DNA of 64,000 nucleotides. Source: an uncultured Bacteroides sp. (lineage in GTDB: Bacteria > Bacteroidota > Bacteroidia > Bacteroidales > Bacteroidaceae). The stretch lies in NCBI GenBank assembly GCA_902388495.1, contig CABMPP010000007.1:62001-126000 (forward strand). Reading direction: 5' to 3'. Shown piece after piece: positions 15,965-24,429 of this stretch (its first letter is position 1; every line of letters begins with the position of its first letter). The notes beneath the pieces are model-generated. The model saw only the letters and a program-made list of their open reading frames with translations, was not told where the DNA came from and did not search any database. The position numbers and the translations under genes are program-made.

Positions 15965-18900
15965 TTACAATGTTACCTGAACACCAAATGAGAAGGTGCG
16001 CGTAATAGGAGCAGTACGTCCCCATCCACCGGCTGTAAGTCCGTTACCTGTGCTGATTTCGGGGTCTACCGGAAGGTTATTTCCCTTGTGGAGCAGGAAG
16101 AGGTTGCTGCCGCTGAAGTAGATACGGGCTTTCTCGATGAAGGCCTTGCGTGTCCAGTCTTTAGGAAGGGTGTATCCTACAGTTACGTTCTTCAGGCGCA
16201 GATAAGACATATCAGTCAGATAGCGGGTCTGAGGATAGTAGTTGTTGCTACCGTTGGCAATACCCGATATAGTACCGGCACCATTATTCGCGCCACGATA
16301 AAGACGTGGATAACGGTTGCTTTGGTTTATCTCGTAACCGGTTATGGCAGTATAGTCCGAATTCCAGATTACTTTGTTGTAACTTGTCTGGTGAGAGTAG
16401 ATAGCCACGTCGGCGTGTACCATAGCAGGAAGATTCAAAGAAGAAGTGGTCCAGTCATCACGCTTGCCTACGCCTTGGAAATAGAGGTCGAGGTCGATGC
16501 CTCTCCAAGCTCCACCCAGGTGGAAGCTATATTCGTAACGCGGCATGGAATTACCGATGACTTTCAGGTCGCCGTGGTTGCTGAGGGTACCCGGTCCCGG
16601 GCTACCGTCGGTAGTTGTTTTACCGCCATCAATTACGCCGTCACCGTTCAAGTCCTTGAACTTGATATCGCCCGGGCCGTAATGGAAGTTGCCTGATTCC
16701 AGCTTAGATTGGTCTGCAACGCCTGGTGCATAATTCCAGGAACCGTCTGCGTTCTGTCCGGTGAAGTCCGATTCTTCGAAGTAACGCTCGGTTACAAAAC
16801 CGAAAATGTCACCGTAGGTCTTGCCGGTATAGTAGGTGCTGAGCAGTTTGGATTCGTTGGTCCACTTCGTTACTTTGGTCTTGGAGTCGCCGATGTTGAA
16901 GTTGGCATACACATCAAATTCACCGAAAGTATGGCGCCAGTCTAAGTTCAACTCCCATCCGCGTGTGCGCAGGTTGCCGGCATTCTCGTAAGGAGCGGAA
17001 GCACCCAATGTGTTTGGCAATACTTGTGCCGGGGCCAACATATCGCGGTTCTCGCGTTGGAACCAGTCGAAGCCTACGGTCAGTTCGTTATCCAGGAATC
17101 CCAGGTCAAGACCTACGTTCAGGGTGCGGATACGCTCCCAAGTCAAGCTGCTCGATACCAGGTCGGGCATGTTATACATGGTCAGGCGATTGGCGTTGGC
17201 ATTGTTGTTTTCAATCCAATAGATATAACCGCTATCTTTATCGTTCAAACGTTGGCTAATCAACTGCTCGAACATATAGTCGCCCACAGCCTCGTTACCG
17301 ATTTCACCATAGGAGCCACGCAACTTACCATTGCTGAAGATGTGTTTCAACGGAGCAAAGTAAGCCTCTTCAGAGAAGCGGTAGCCGATGGATGCTGATG
17401 GGAAGAAAGCACACTGGTCGGTATGGGGGAAACGGGAAGAACCGTCGTAACGTCCGTTCAACTCCAATAAATAGATGCCTTTGTAGTCATAATTGATACG
17501 GCCGAAATAGCCGGCGGAAGCACGGGATGTATGTTTCCATTGCAAATCCTGTCCATCTTTGCCCGCCATGTTCAGTTCGGGATATCCGTCTTGGTCGTAC
17601 AACACATTACGGGTGCCATACAAGTATTTGTAATCCTCTTCTTCTGCGTTGACACCTACCATTACGTTCAAATCATGTTTCTTGGCAAATGTCTTGGCAT
17701 AGTTTACGTATGCGTTGGCTGTCCATGTATTCTGTTTGGAGAAGTCTCTCCAGATGCCGCTGCTGCTCTTGGCAACAATGTAAGAGGGCACCGGATTTCC
17801 GCTCCAGTTGATGCCGTAAACAGAGTTGTCCTGCGAACCGCTGTTCATGTTCTGAATAGAGTATGTAAAGTCTGCATTGACAGTCAAACCTTTGATGATT
17901 TCAGCTTTCAGGAAAGTATTCATGCGGGTCAGGTCTGTTGTTACTTCCTTATCGGCAGCTTGCTTCTGCATTGCCATGACACGCGTGTCATAACCGTTGA
18001 TTGTACCTGTAGGGATGAAGTAAGATCCCCAGCGCCACAAATATTGGTAGGTGCTGTTCCATGTGTCGGGGCTTTTATAATTTCTGCGGCTAAAGTTGAT
18101 GCGGGCGCCGACCTGCAGCCAGTCGTAAACGTTGGTGGTAATGTTGGCGGAGGCGTTATACTTCTTCAGTTCGTCAGGGTTAATTTTCATCTGCCCTTGC
18201 TTTTCATTGTAGCCGAAAGAAAGATAGTAATTGGTCTTGCCCGATGTTCCCTGGATAGATATGTTATGGCTCTGAGAGGGGGCTGCATTGTTGAAGTAGA
18301 TGCCTTTCACATCCCAGTCGGCATAATAATAAGGAGTACCGTCCATTACCATGTAATCGCCTACATTGCTTTCACTCTGGTAGGGTCTCATTTCACCATA
18401 ACCGAGTTTACCGCTATTCTGCTTTTTCCATGCTTCGGCATAAGGCAGCAGCTTGTCGAAATACATACCGAACAATTCAGGCATACCGGCGCCACCGTTC
18501 ATACTGGCTTCGATACCCATCCGTAACTGTGTCGGTACATCGGGATAGTTAGGCAAGAAGGTAGCCTGGTCCCAAGCGAAGTTGTTGTTGTAACTGATGG
18601 TAACCCTTTCGGTAGGCTTTGCGCTCTTGGTGTTGATCAGGATCACACCGAAAGCGGCGCGTGTACCATAAATGGAAGAGGCGGAAGCATCCTTCAATAC
18701 GGAGATGCTTTCGATGTCTTGTGTGTTGAGGAAGGAGATGTCGTCCATCGGAACGCCGTCCACTACAATCAGCGGATTACTCTTTTCGTTATTGCTCAAT
18801 GTACCTAAACCGCGGATACGCATAGAGGCTGTCTCATTGATGCCACCGGTTTCGGTGAGGATGCTCAATCCCGGAACGGCTCCTTGCAGCGCTTTGGCTA

Positions 18901-19384
18901 CGTCTTGTTGCGGACGGCCTGCCATGGTCTTGTTCAGGTCTACTGTAGAAACAGCTCCCGTCAAGTTGGCTTTCTTCTGCGTACCGTAACCCACTACCAC
19001 TACTTCGTCCAATAATTCGGAATCTTCTTTCAAAACGATTCTCATTGTTTTGGCGGCTCTCACTTCTTGGGTCTGATAGCCTACAAATGATATCTGGAGA
19101 GTACTCCCCAGCGTTACATTCAGAGTAAATTTACCGTCAATGTCAGTCATAATACCGTTGGTAGTACCTTTTTCTACTACGCTGGCGCCGATAACGGGTT
19201 CACCGGCAGCATCTACGACCAGACCGGTTACAGTCTGGGCTTGCAGTTGCTCTGCTACTCCATACGAATTGTTATCAGCAGTCGAAGCAGCCGTTGTGCT
19301 ACTGCTCAGAATAAGTGCACTTATTGCCACTGCTGTGAGGAACTTGCTATGCGCTAATCCTCGTTTTTTGTGATCTTCATTCAT
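15965..19384 (-). CDS. SusC/RagA-family TonB-dependent transporter (pair 1)
   Basis: A 1139-residue outer-membrane transporter. It starts with MNEDHKKRGLAHSKF, then a hydrophobic signal segment. A CarboxypepD-regulatory-like beta-sandwich spans about 52-115 (VTGLVVDAAGEPVIGASV), followed by the plug starting around ELLDEVVVVGYGTQKK (residues 123-138). The 22-strand barrel follows, with SusC markers such as LRGSYGEIGNEAVGDYMFE and YLRLKNVTVGYTLPK, and ends in FSFGVQVTL. There is no STN domain, so signalling to an anti-sigma factor is unlikely. The N-terminus and 5' leader are close relatives of the second susC at 21069. The nutrient taken up is unknown; no glycoside hydrolase is linked. Confidence 0.95.
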   Translation of the reverse strand: MNEDHKKRGLAHSKFLTAVAISALILSSSTTAASTADNNSYGVAEQLQAQTVTGLVVDAAGEPVIGASVVEKGTTNGIMTDIDGKFTLNVTLGSTLQISFVGYQTQEVRAAKTMRIVLKEDSELLDEVVVVGYGTQKKANLTGAVSTVDLNKTMAGRPQQDVAKALQGAVPGLSILTETGGINETASMRIRGLGTLSNNEKSNPLIVVDGVPMDDISFLNTQDIESISVLKDASASSIYGTRAAFGVILINTKSAKPTERVTISYNNNFAWDQATFLPNYPDVPTQLRMGIEASMNGGAGMPELFGMYFDKLLPYAEAWKKQNSGKLGYGEMRPYQSESNVGDYMVMDGTPYYYADWDVKGIYFNNAAPSQSHNISIQGTSGKTNYYLSFGYNEKQGQMKINPDELKKYNASANITTNVYDWLQVGARINFSRRNYKSPDTWNSTYQYLWRWGSYFIPTGTINGYDTRVMAMQKQAADKEVTTDLTRMNTFLKAEIIKGLTVNADFTYSIQNMNSGSQDNSVYGINWSGNPVPSYIVAKSSSGIWRDFSKQNTWTANAYVNYAKTFAKKHDLNVMVGVNAEEEDYKYLYGTRNVLYDQDGYPELNMAGKDGQDLQWKHTSRASAGYFGRINYDYKGIYLLELNGRYDGSSRFPHTDQCAFFPSASIGYRFSEEAYFAPLKHIFSNGKLRGSYGEIGNEAVGDYMFEQLISQRLNDKDSGYIYWIENNNANANRLTMYNMPDLVSSSLTWERIRTLNVGLDLGFLDNELTVGFDWFQRENRDMLAPAQVLPNTLGASAPYENAGNLRTRGWELNLDWRHTFGEFDVYANFNIGDSKTKVTKWTNESKLLSTYYTGKTYGDIFGFVTERYFEESDFTGQNADGSWNYAPGVADQSKLESGNFHYGPGDIKFKDLNGDGVIDGGKTTTDGSPGPGTLSNHGDLKVIGNSMPRYEYSFHLGGAWRGIDLDLYFQGVGKRDDWTTSSLNLPAMVHADVAIYSHQTSYNKVIWNSDYTAITGYEINQSNRYPRLYRGANNGAGTISGIANGSNNYYPQTRYLTDMSYLRLKNVTVGYTLPKDWTRKAFIEKARIYFSGSNLFLLHKGNNLPVDPEISTGNGLTAGGWGRTAPITRTFSFGVQVTL

Positions 19385-19558
19385 AAGTGATTGATGATTT
19401 TGTTGTTAATTAAATAGTTTTCTTTAAAATTAGGATAAGGATAATGGGACAGGAGTAGTAATGACTACCCGTTTTCAAGACTGTTTCTCTCCATAGGCGT
19501 TCTTTTGTATTTAAAGGTTTATAACTTTTGTATTATCTCTATTCTCTCTTTTTTAGTT

Positions 19559-19578
19559 CAAGTTCAAAGTGTACTTGG
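19559..19578 (-). promoter_or_regulatory. 20-bp motif upstream of susC-1, shared with susC-2
   Basis: The minus strand reads CCAAGTACACTTTGAACTTG, identical to 20877-20896 on the plus strand. It ends 174 bases before the susC-1 start codon, against 172 in the other copy. The CAAGT/ACTTG ends are inverted repeats. It could be a promoter core or an operator. Confidence 0.65.
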
Positions 19579-19747
19579 TAAATTGTCCGGTAGTACCTTA
19601 TGTTCAGTATTTTACATCCGATATTCGAGCAAATGGGTAACTGTATGGAGAATATAAATACGATTCAATGAACTGTTGGAAGGGCCAAAATGCAGCTCTT
19701 GAAACGATGTCTATAACTGGTAAAGTAACTTTTTTCGCGAAATAACC

Positions 19748-19777
19748 TTGGAAAGCTTAAAAAAAGCTATATATTTG
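19748..19777 (+). promoter_or_regulatory. promoter of the BadF/NagK-like kinase
   Basis: TTG at 19748-19750, then 19 bases, then TATATTTG at 19770-19777, matching the Bacteroides -33/-7 pattern. The ATG follows 26 bases downstream. Confidence 0.7.
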
Positions 19778-19802
19778 TATTCAATTCTAAAACTGACTAC
19801 CT

Positions 19803-20651
19803 ATGAAACTAATTGCGGAAAGTGGTTCTACAAGAACTGAATGGGCCCTGGTTGAGGACAATCGTTTGATACAGAGAGCTTTTACAGAAGGGCTAAATCC
19901 TTTCTTCCAAACGCGAAGAGAGATTAGCCGAAGCGTGCGGTTAGGATTACCCGAACATTTTTTCAAGAGAAAGTTGGAGCAAGTATATTATTATGGTGCT
20001 GGCTGTACTTCTTATGAAAAGAAAAATGTGTTGGGGGCTTCATTGGTAGCACAGTTCAAAACTCCCATTCAGGTAGAAAGTGACCTTTTGGCCGCTGCCC
20101 GTGGTTTGTTTAAATGCGAGGCTGGTATTGCATGCATTTTAGGAACTGGTTCAAACTCATGTTTTTACGATGGAAAAATAATTGTGAAGAACGTCAGAGC
20201 AGGCGGATATATTCTGGGCGATGAGGGCAGTGGAGCCGTGTTGGGAAAAATGTTTTTGTCGGACGTATTGAAAGGCTTAGCTCCCAAAGAAGTGATGACT
20301 GATTTTTTTGAAAAATTCCGTATCACTCCCAATGAAGTCATGGAATCTGTGTATAACCGTCCGTTTCCAAATCGTTTTTTATCTACACTTTCCTATTTTC
20401 TGGCAGATTATACAAATGAGGATTATGTATTCCACCTTATCACAAATAACCTCAGAAGCTTCTTTACCCGAAACATTTGCCAATATGACTATAAGAGTTA
20501 CCCCATCCGCTTTGTGGGTTCATTGGCATATAGCTATGCAACAATTCTGAGGGAGGTAGCTCGTGAATTTGGAATCGAACTGGATGTAATTGAAGAAACA
20601 CCTATGAATGGTTTGATTGAATTTCATTCCTTAAATATTGAAGAACCTTAA
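19803..20651 (+). CDS. BadF/BadG/BcrA/BcrD-type ATPase, N-acetyl-amino-sugar kinase-like (NagK/MurK type)
   Basis: A 282-residue cytosolic protein of the ASKHA fold. The phosphate-1 loop is AESGSTRTEW at residues 5-14, where most relatives have D-x-GxTxT. The adenosine/phosphate-2 regions appear as ACILGTGSNSC near 117 and GGYILGDEGSGAVLG near 139, the latter a hallmark of NagK-like sugar kinases. FVGSLAYSYA near 239 is the second adenosine motif. Relatives in this phylum phosphorylate GlcNAc or MurNAc (MurK of Tannerella). The Asp-to-Glu change at residue 6 could affect catalysis. It lies alone between two divergent SusCD pairs, with its own promoter, about 8 kb from the NamZ operon. Confidence 0.85.
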   Translation: MKLIAESGSTRTEWALVEDNRLIQRAFTEGLNPFFQTRREISRSVRLGLPEHFFKRKLEQVYYYGAGCTSYEKKNVLGASLVAQFKTPIQVESDLLAAARGLFKCEAGIACILGTGSNSCFYDGKIIVKNVRAGGYILGDEGSGAVLGKMFLSDVLKGLAPKEVMTDFFEKFRITPNEVMESVYNRPFPNRFLSTLSYFLADYTNEDYVFHLITNNLRSFFTRNICQYDYKSYPIRFVGSLAYSYATILREVAREFGIELDVIEETPMNGLIEFHSLNIEEP

Positions 20652-20749
20652 ATTAGCTATATAGTAAGGTGTATAAGCGCCTCTTTGCAAAAGTATAAAT
20701 ATAAAGTTAAATAAATGCAAAGAAATGTTCTTGATGCCAAATAATGATA

Positions 20750-20757
20750 TATCTTTG
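20750..20757 (+). promoter_or_regulatory. candidate -7 box upstream of susC-2
   Basis: TATCTTTG matches TAnnTTTG; TTG at 20731-20733 is a weak -33 candidate (16-base gap). Starting here, the transcript would have about a 300-base leader, including the 20764-20785 hairpin. Confidence 0.45.
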
Positions 20758-20874
20758 CTAAGACGAAACATAGATAACAGTTTCGACACCTTTGTTAATA
20801 GCGAGTTTTTTTATCTCTTAAGACAATCAACAGAGTTAAGTCATTAACAAGATTTTTGTTTAAAATCAATATAA

Positions 20875-20899
20875 AACCAAGTACACTTTGAACTTGGTT
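20875..20899 (+). promoter_or_regulatory. palindromic 20-bp motif upstream of susC-2, shared with susC-1
   Basis: CCAAGTACACTTTGAACTTG at 20877-20896 is identical to the minus-strand copy at 19578-19559. Here the inverted arms extend to AACCAAGT/ACTTGGTT (8 bases, 9-base spacer). It ends 172 bases before the start codon. Confidence 0.65.
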
Positions 20900-21068
20900 G
20901 GAAGAAAGAAATGAGAGAAATAAATTGCTAAATAATTAACCTTTAAATAGAAATATGCCTATGAGAAATTAGAAAAATTTTCGGAATGCGATTTTGATTA
21001 TTCCGAACTATAAATCTCCTTACCCTAATTTTGAGAAACTATTTAATTAACAAAATCATCAATCACTT

Positions 21069-24000
21069 ATGAATGAAGATCGTAAAAGACGAGGATTGGC
21101 CAATAGCAAATTCCTCACTGCGGTAGCAATCTGTACGCTGTTTATAGGCAGTGGCAATGTGATGGCTGCCCAAACTGCATCTACTGGCTCTTATGGAGTA
21201 CAAGAGCAGATGCAAACTATCTCCGTGGCTGTTACAGTTGTGGATACAAAAGGTGAACCTGTCATTGGTGCCAATGTCATAGAGAAAGGCACGACCAATG
21301 GTGGTATTACAGATTTGGATGGAAAGTTTACGTTGAATGTAAAGCTGGGAGCTATTCTGCAAATCTCCTTTGTGGGCTACGCTACTCAGGAAGTGAAGGC
21401 TGCTCCTGCGTTGAAGGTTGTCTTGAAAGATGACACGGAATTGCTGGATGAAGTAGTAGTTGTAGGTTATGGCGCACAGAAAAAGGTGAACCTGACCGGT
21501 GCTGTGGCTTCCGTAGATGTAAACAAGACAATCGACAGTCGTCCTATTACAGATATAGGCCGTGCCTTGCAGGGAGCTGTACCTGGATTGACTATCACCA
21601 CCAATTCCGGTGAGATAGGTGGAGCACCTACTATTAAAATCCGCGGTACTATAGGTTCGCCGAATGGTGATTCCAAGCCGTTGATTCTTGTGGATAACGT
21701 GGAGATAACCGATATCTCTATGGTAAACCCGGACGATATTGAAAGTATTTCTGTGTTGAAAGATGCAGCTTCCGCTTCTATTTATGGTGCGCGTGGTGCA
21801 TTTGGCGTATTGCTGATTACTACTAAATCGAAGAGCAAACATGAACGCCTTTCTGTAAAATACACCAATAACTTTGCCTGGCGTACCCCGACCAAGACAC
21901 CCGAACAACTTCCGGGCTGGCAGCAAGCTGATATCAACTTGCAGGGGGTAATAAATCAATCGAAAGGTTCTACTGCTTTCTATAATGTAGTAGGTAATAT
22001 GCGTGTAGATGCTCAACACGTACAGAAGATGAAAGATTACTGGGAAAAATACGGTTACGGTGATCAGTTCGGTCGTGAGATGGAATTGGGACGTGACTTT
22101 GAATTCCGTGATGGTGGTATGTTCTTCATCCGTACCTGGGACTGGTATGACGAGTATATCAAAGATTGGTCTCCGCAGCAGAACCATAATTTGTCAATCA
22201 ATGGTGGTAACGGAAAGACAAACTACAACATTGCCTTGGGCTATTTGAGCCAAGACGGTATGATGAAGATTAATTCGGATGATTATACCCGTTACAATGC
22301 TAATATCTCTTTGAACTCGGACCTGAACAAGTATGTTTCTATCCGTACCGGTATCATGTTTACCCGTTCAGACTATGACAAACCGTTCAATTATAATAGT
22401 GACCTTTATGATCAGATGTATTATTTGTATCGCTGGCAGCCGATGATGCCGTACGGTACTTTCGAAGGCAAAGAATTCCGTAACGCTTTGACAGAATTAA
22501 AAACAGCCCCTACTACCACCAAAGAGCGTGAATATCTCCGTCTGACCGGTGGTGTTACTATCAAACCCATCAAGGATTTGACATTTGATGTTGACGTGGC
22601 TTACAGTTCTGTAGAAAGTCGTTTTAAGAAATACGGTACACCAAGCTTGACCAGTGGTTATGAGATCTTTACAGCGCGTTCGTCTGTCGATGCAATGCGT
22701 AGTTCATACGGTAATTATATTTCAGCTGCTTCTTATGATTATGTATATCAGGAGACTGGACGTACAGAGAATCTGACGGCTAACTTCGTAGCAACTTATG
22801 CCAAGCGCTTGGGCGATCATGACTTTAAAGTAATGGGCGGTTCCAATCTGGAAAAGAGCGAATACAAGTATTACTGGGCGCAGCGCAAAGGGTTGCTTGA
22901 TCCGGCAAAACCGGAATTGAACCTGGCTACCGGTGATCAGACTACCAGTTCGGAACATACGTGGTGGTCCGTTGCGGGTTTCTTTGGTCGTATTAACTAC
23001 TCCTATAAAGATCGTTATATGGTAGAGTTGAACGGACGTTATGACGGTTCTTCCCGTTTCCCTTCAGGAAATCGTTTCGGTTTCTTCCCTTCCATGTCTG
23101 CTGGTTACCGTATTTCCGAGGAACCGTTCATGCAGTCACTAAAGCCTTATCTGAGCACCTTGAAGATTCGTGGTTCTTGGGGTATGATTGGTAATCAGGA
23201 TGTAGGTCCCGACCGTTTTGTCTCCACGTTGAAAACTGCTGCCGATAGCTGGATTATTGATGGAAAGAAAGTACAGTCAACACAAAAACCGACGATTGTG
23301 TCTTCCACGCTTACATGGGAAAAGGTTGCCACACTTGACCTCGGTCTGGATGCACGTTTCTTGGACGATGCTTTGGGTGTAACATTTGACTGGTACAACC
23401 GTACCACCAGTGACATCTTGACTACTGCCAATCTGCCTGCAACATTGGGTGCTGCCGCTCCGTTTGAAAATATGGGTACGATCCGAACTAAAGGTTGGGA
23501 ACTTGCTGTTGACTATCGTCACACATTCAATAATGGCTTGCACTTTGGTGTAACAGCTTCTATTGCCGATGATAAGACGGAAGTTACGAAATGGACTTAC
23601 AATACAAAAATCCCTACTTATGCGGCTACGGGCTGGTGGGACACCAGTGCTTATAAAGAAGGTATGATTTTGGGTGATATTTGGGGATTGCAGTTCGACC
23701 GTTTCCTGACCGAAGCAGACTTCAATGCCGATGGTTCTTTGAAAGCCGGTTTGCCGGATCAGACGCAGGTATTTCCTGCCGGTTATGAGTTTGCCCCTGG
23801 TGACGTGCTCTATAAGGACCTCGACAAGAATGGTAAAATTGAGAAGCAGACAAATACCAATGAAAAGGGTGACCTTAGCATTATAGGTAATGCTTTGCCG
23901 CGTATGCAGTTTGGCTTGAATCTGGATGCTTCCTGGAAAGGATTCGATGTAAGTATGTTCTTCCAGGGTGTAGCTAAAAGAAAGCTTTGGGCTGCCGGTA

Positions 24001-24410
24001 ACCAGGTATTGCCGGGCTTCACTGCCGGTGAACCTTTCTACAAAGGAGCTGAAGATTATTGGACTTCTGAAAATCCCAATGCTTTCTATCCACGCCCCAT
24101 GGACTACAAGCAGGCACAAACCGGTAACTTTAACGTGAATGATCGTTATCTCTTGAATATGGCATACTTACGTTTGAAGACTTTCACTGTGGGTTATTCA
24201 TTACCTAAGACTTGGTTGAGTAAGTACAAAGTACAAGGCCTGCGTGTTTACTTCACGGGTGAGAACCTCTTTACTATTGATGGTTTGAAACCGGCTATTG
24301 ACCCGGAAATAGGTATACGTACTGCCGGAACAAGCAGCGATGCCCGTAACTTCGGTCGTAGCTATCCGTATCAGAAGACTGTGTCGTTTGGTATTCAGCT
24401 TAGTTTATAA
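21069..24410 (+). CDS. SusC/RagA-family TonB-dependent transporter (pair 2)
   Basis: A 1113-residue outer-membrane transporter. It starts with MNEDRKRRGLANSKFLTAVA and a hydrophobic signal segment. A CarboxypepD-regulatory-like domain lies at about 50-112 (VTVVDTKGEPVIGANVIEKG), the plug starts at ELLDEVVVVGYGAQKK (120-135), and the barrel ends in YQKTVSFGIQLSL. The SusC-typical IRGSWGMIGNQDVG and YLRLKTFTVGYSLPK are present; no STN domain. It is a clear paralogue of the susC at 15965-19384 at the N-terminus and in the leader, but the barrel differs strongly, implying a different ligand. The stop is 19 bases before the partner susD start. Confidence 0.95.
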   Translation: MNEDRKRRGLANSKFLTAVAICTLFIGSGNVMAAQTASTGSYGVQEQMQTISVAVTVVDTKGEPVIGANVIEKGTTNGGITDLDGKFTLNVKLGAILQISFVGYATQEVKAAPALKVVLKDDTELLDEVVVVGYGAQKKVNLTGAVASVDVNKTIDSRPITDIGRALQGAVPGLTITTNSGEIGGAPTIKIRGTIGSPNGDSKPLILVDNVEITDISMVNPDDIESISVLKDAASASIYGARGAFGVLLITTKSKSKHERLSVKYTNNFAWRTPTKTPEQLPGWQQADINLQGVINQSKGSTAFYNVVGNMRVDAQHVQKMKDYWEKYGYGDQFGREMELGRDFEFRDGGMFFIRTWDWYDEYIKDWSPQQNHNLSINGGNGKTNYNIALGYLSQDGMMKINSDDYTRYNANISLNSDLNKYVSIRTGIMFTRSDYDKPFNYNSDLYDQMYYLYRWQPMMPYGTFEGKEFRNALTELKTAPTTTKEREYLRLTGGVTIKPIKDLTFDVDVAYSSVESRFKKYGTPSLTSGYEIFTARSSVDAMRSSYGNYISAASYDYVYQETGRTENLTANFVATYAKRLGDHDFKVMGGSNLEKSEYKYYWAQRKGLLDPAKPELNLATGDQTTSSEHTWWSVAGFFGRINYSYKDRYMVELNGRYDGSSRFPSGNRFGFFPSMSAGYRISEEPFMQSLKPYLSTLKIRGSWGMIGNQDVGPDRFVSTLKTAADSWIIDGKKVQSTQKPTIVSSTLTWEKVATLDLGLDARFLDDALGVTFDWYNRTTSDILTTANLPATLGAAAPFENMGTIRTKGWELAVDYRHTFNNGLHFGVTASIADDKTEVTKWTYNTKIPTYAATGWWDTSAYKEGMILGDIWGLQFDRFLTEADFNADGSLKAGLPDQTQVFPAGYEFAPGDVLYKDLDKNGKIEKQTNTNEKGDLSIIGNALPRMQFGLNLDASWKGFDVSMFFQGVAKRKLWAAGNQVLPGFTAGEPFYKGAEDYWTSENPNAFYPRPMDYKQAQTGNFNVNDRYLLNMAYLRLKTFTVGYSLPKTWLSKYKVQGLRVYFTGENLFTIDGLKPAIDPEIGIRTAGTSSDARNFGRSYPYQKTVSFGIQLSL

Positions 24411-24429
24411 TCTAATAGTTATTGCAGTT

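Larger units (their letters stand above)
19385..19802. other. divergent intergenic region: susC-1 leader (minus) and kinase promoter (plus)
   Basis: These 418 bases hold no gene. The minus-strand side is a leader of at least 175 bases before susC-1; it ends in a tract (ATTTAATTAAC, then ATCATCAATCACTT before the ATG) that is almost identical to the leader of susC-2. The plus-strand side holds the kinase promoter. Confidence 0.7.
20652..21068. other. long 5' leader region of susC-2
   Basis: 417 bases without a gene. It contains a -7 box at 20750-20757, a hairpin CGAAAC-loop10-GTTTCG at 20764-20785, the shared 20-bp motif at 20877-20896, and a leader ending at 21036-21068 that nearly matches the one before susC-1. 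Confidence 0.7.

Noticed and set aside
19385..21068. Invertible promoter or SusC shufflon between the two divergent susC genes
   Set aside because: Invertase-controlled SusC/SusD phase variation is known in B. fragilis, but there is no recombinase gene here, the leader copies are similar and not identical beyond 20 bases, and inversion would simply exchange leaders of similar sequence.
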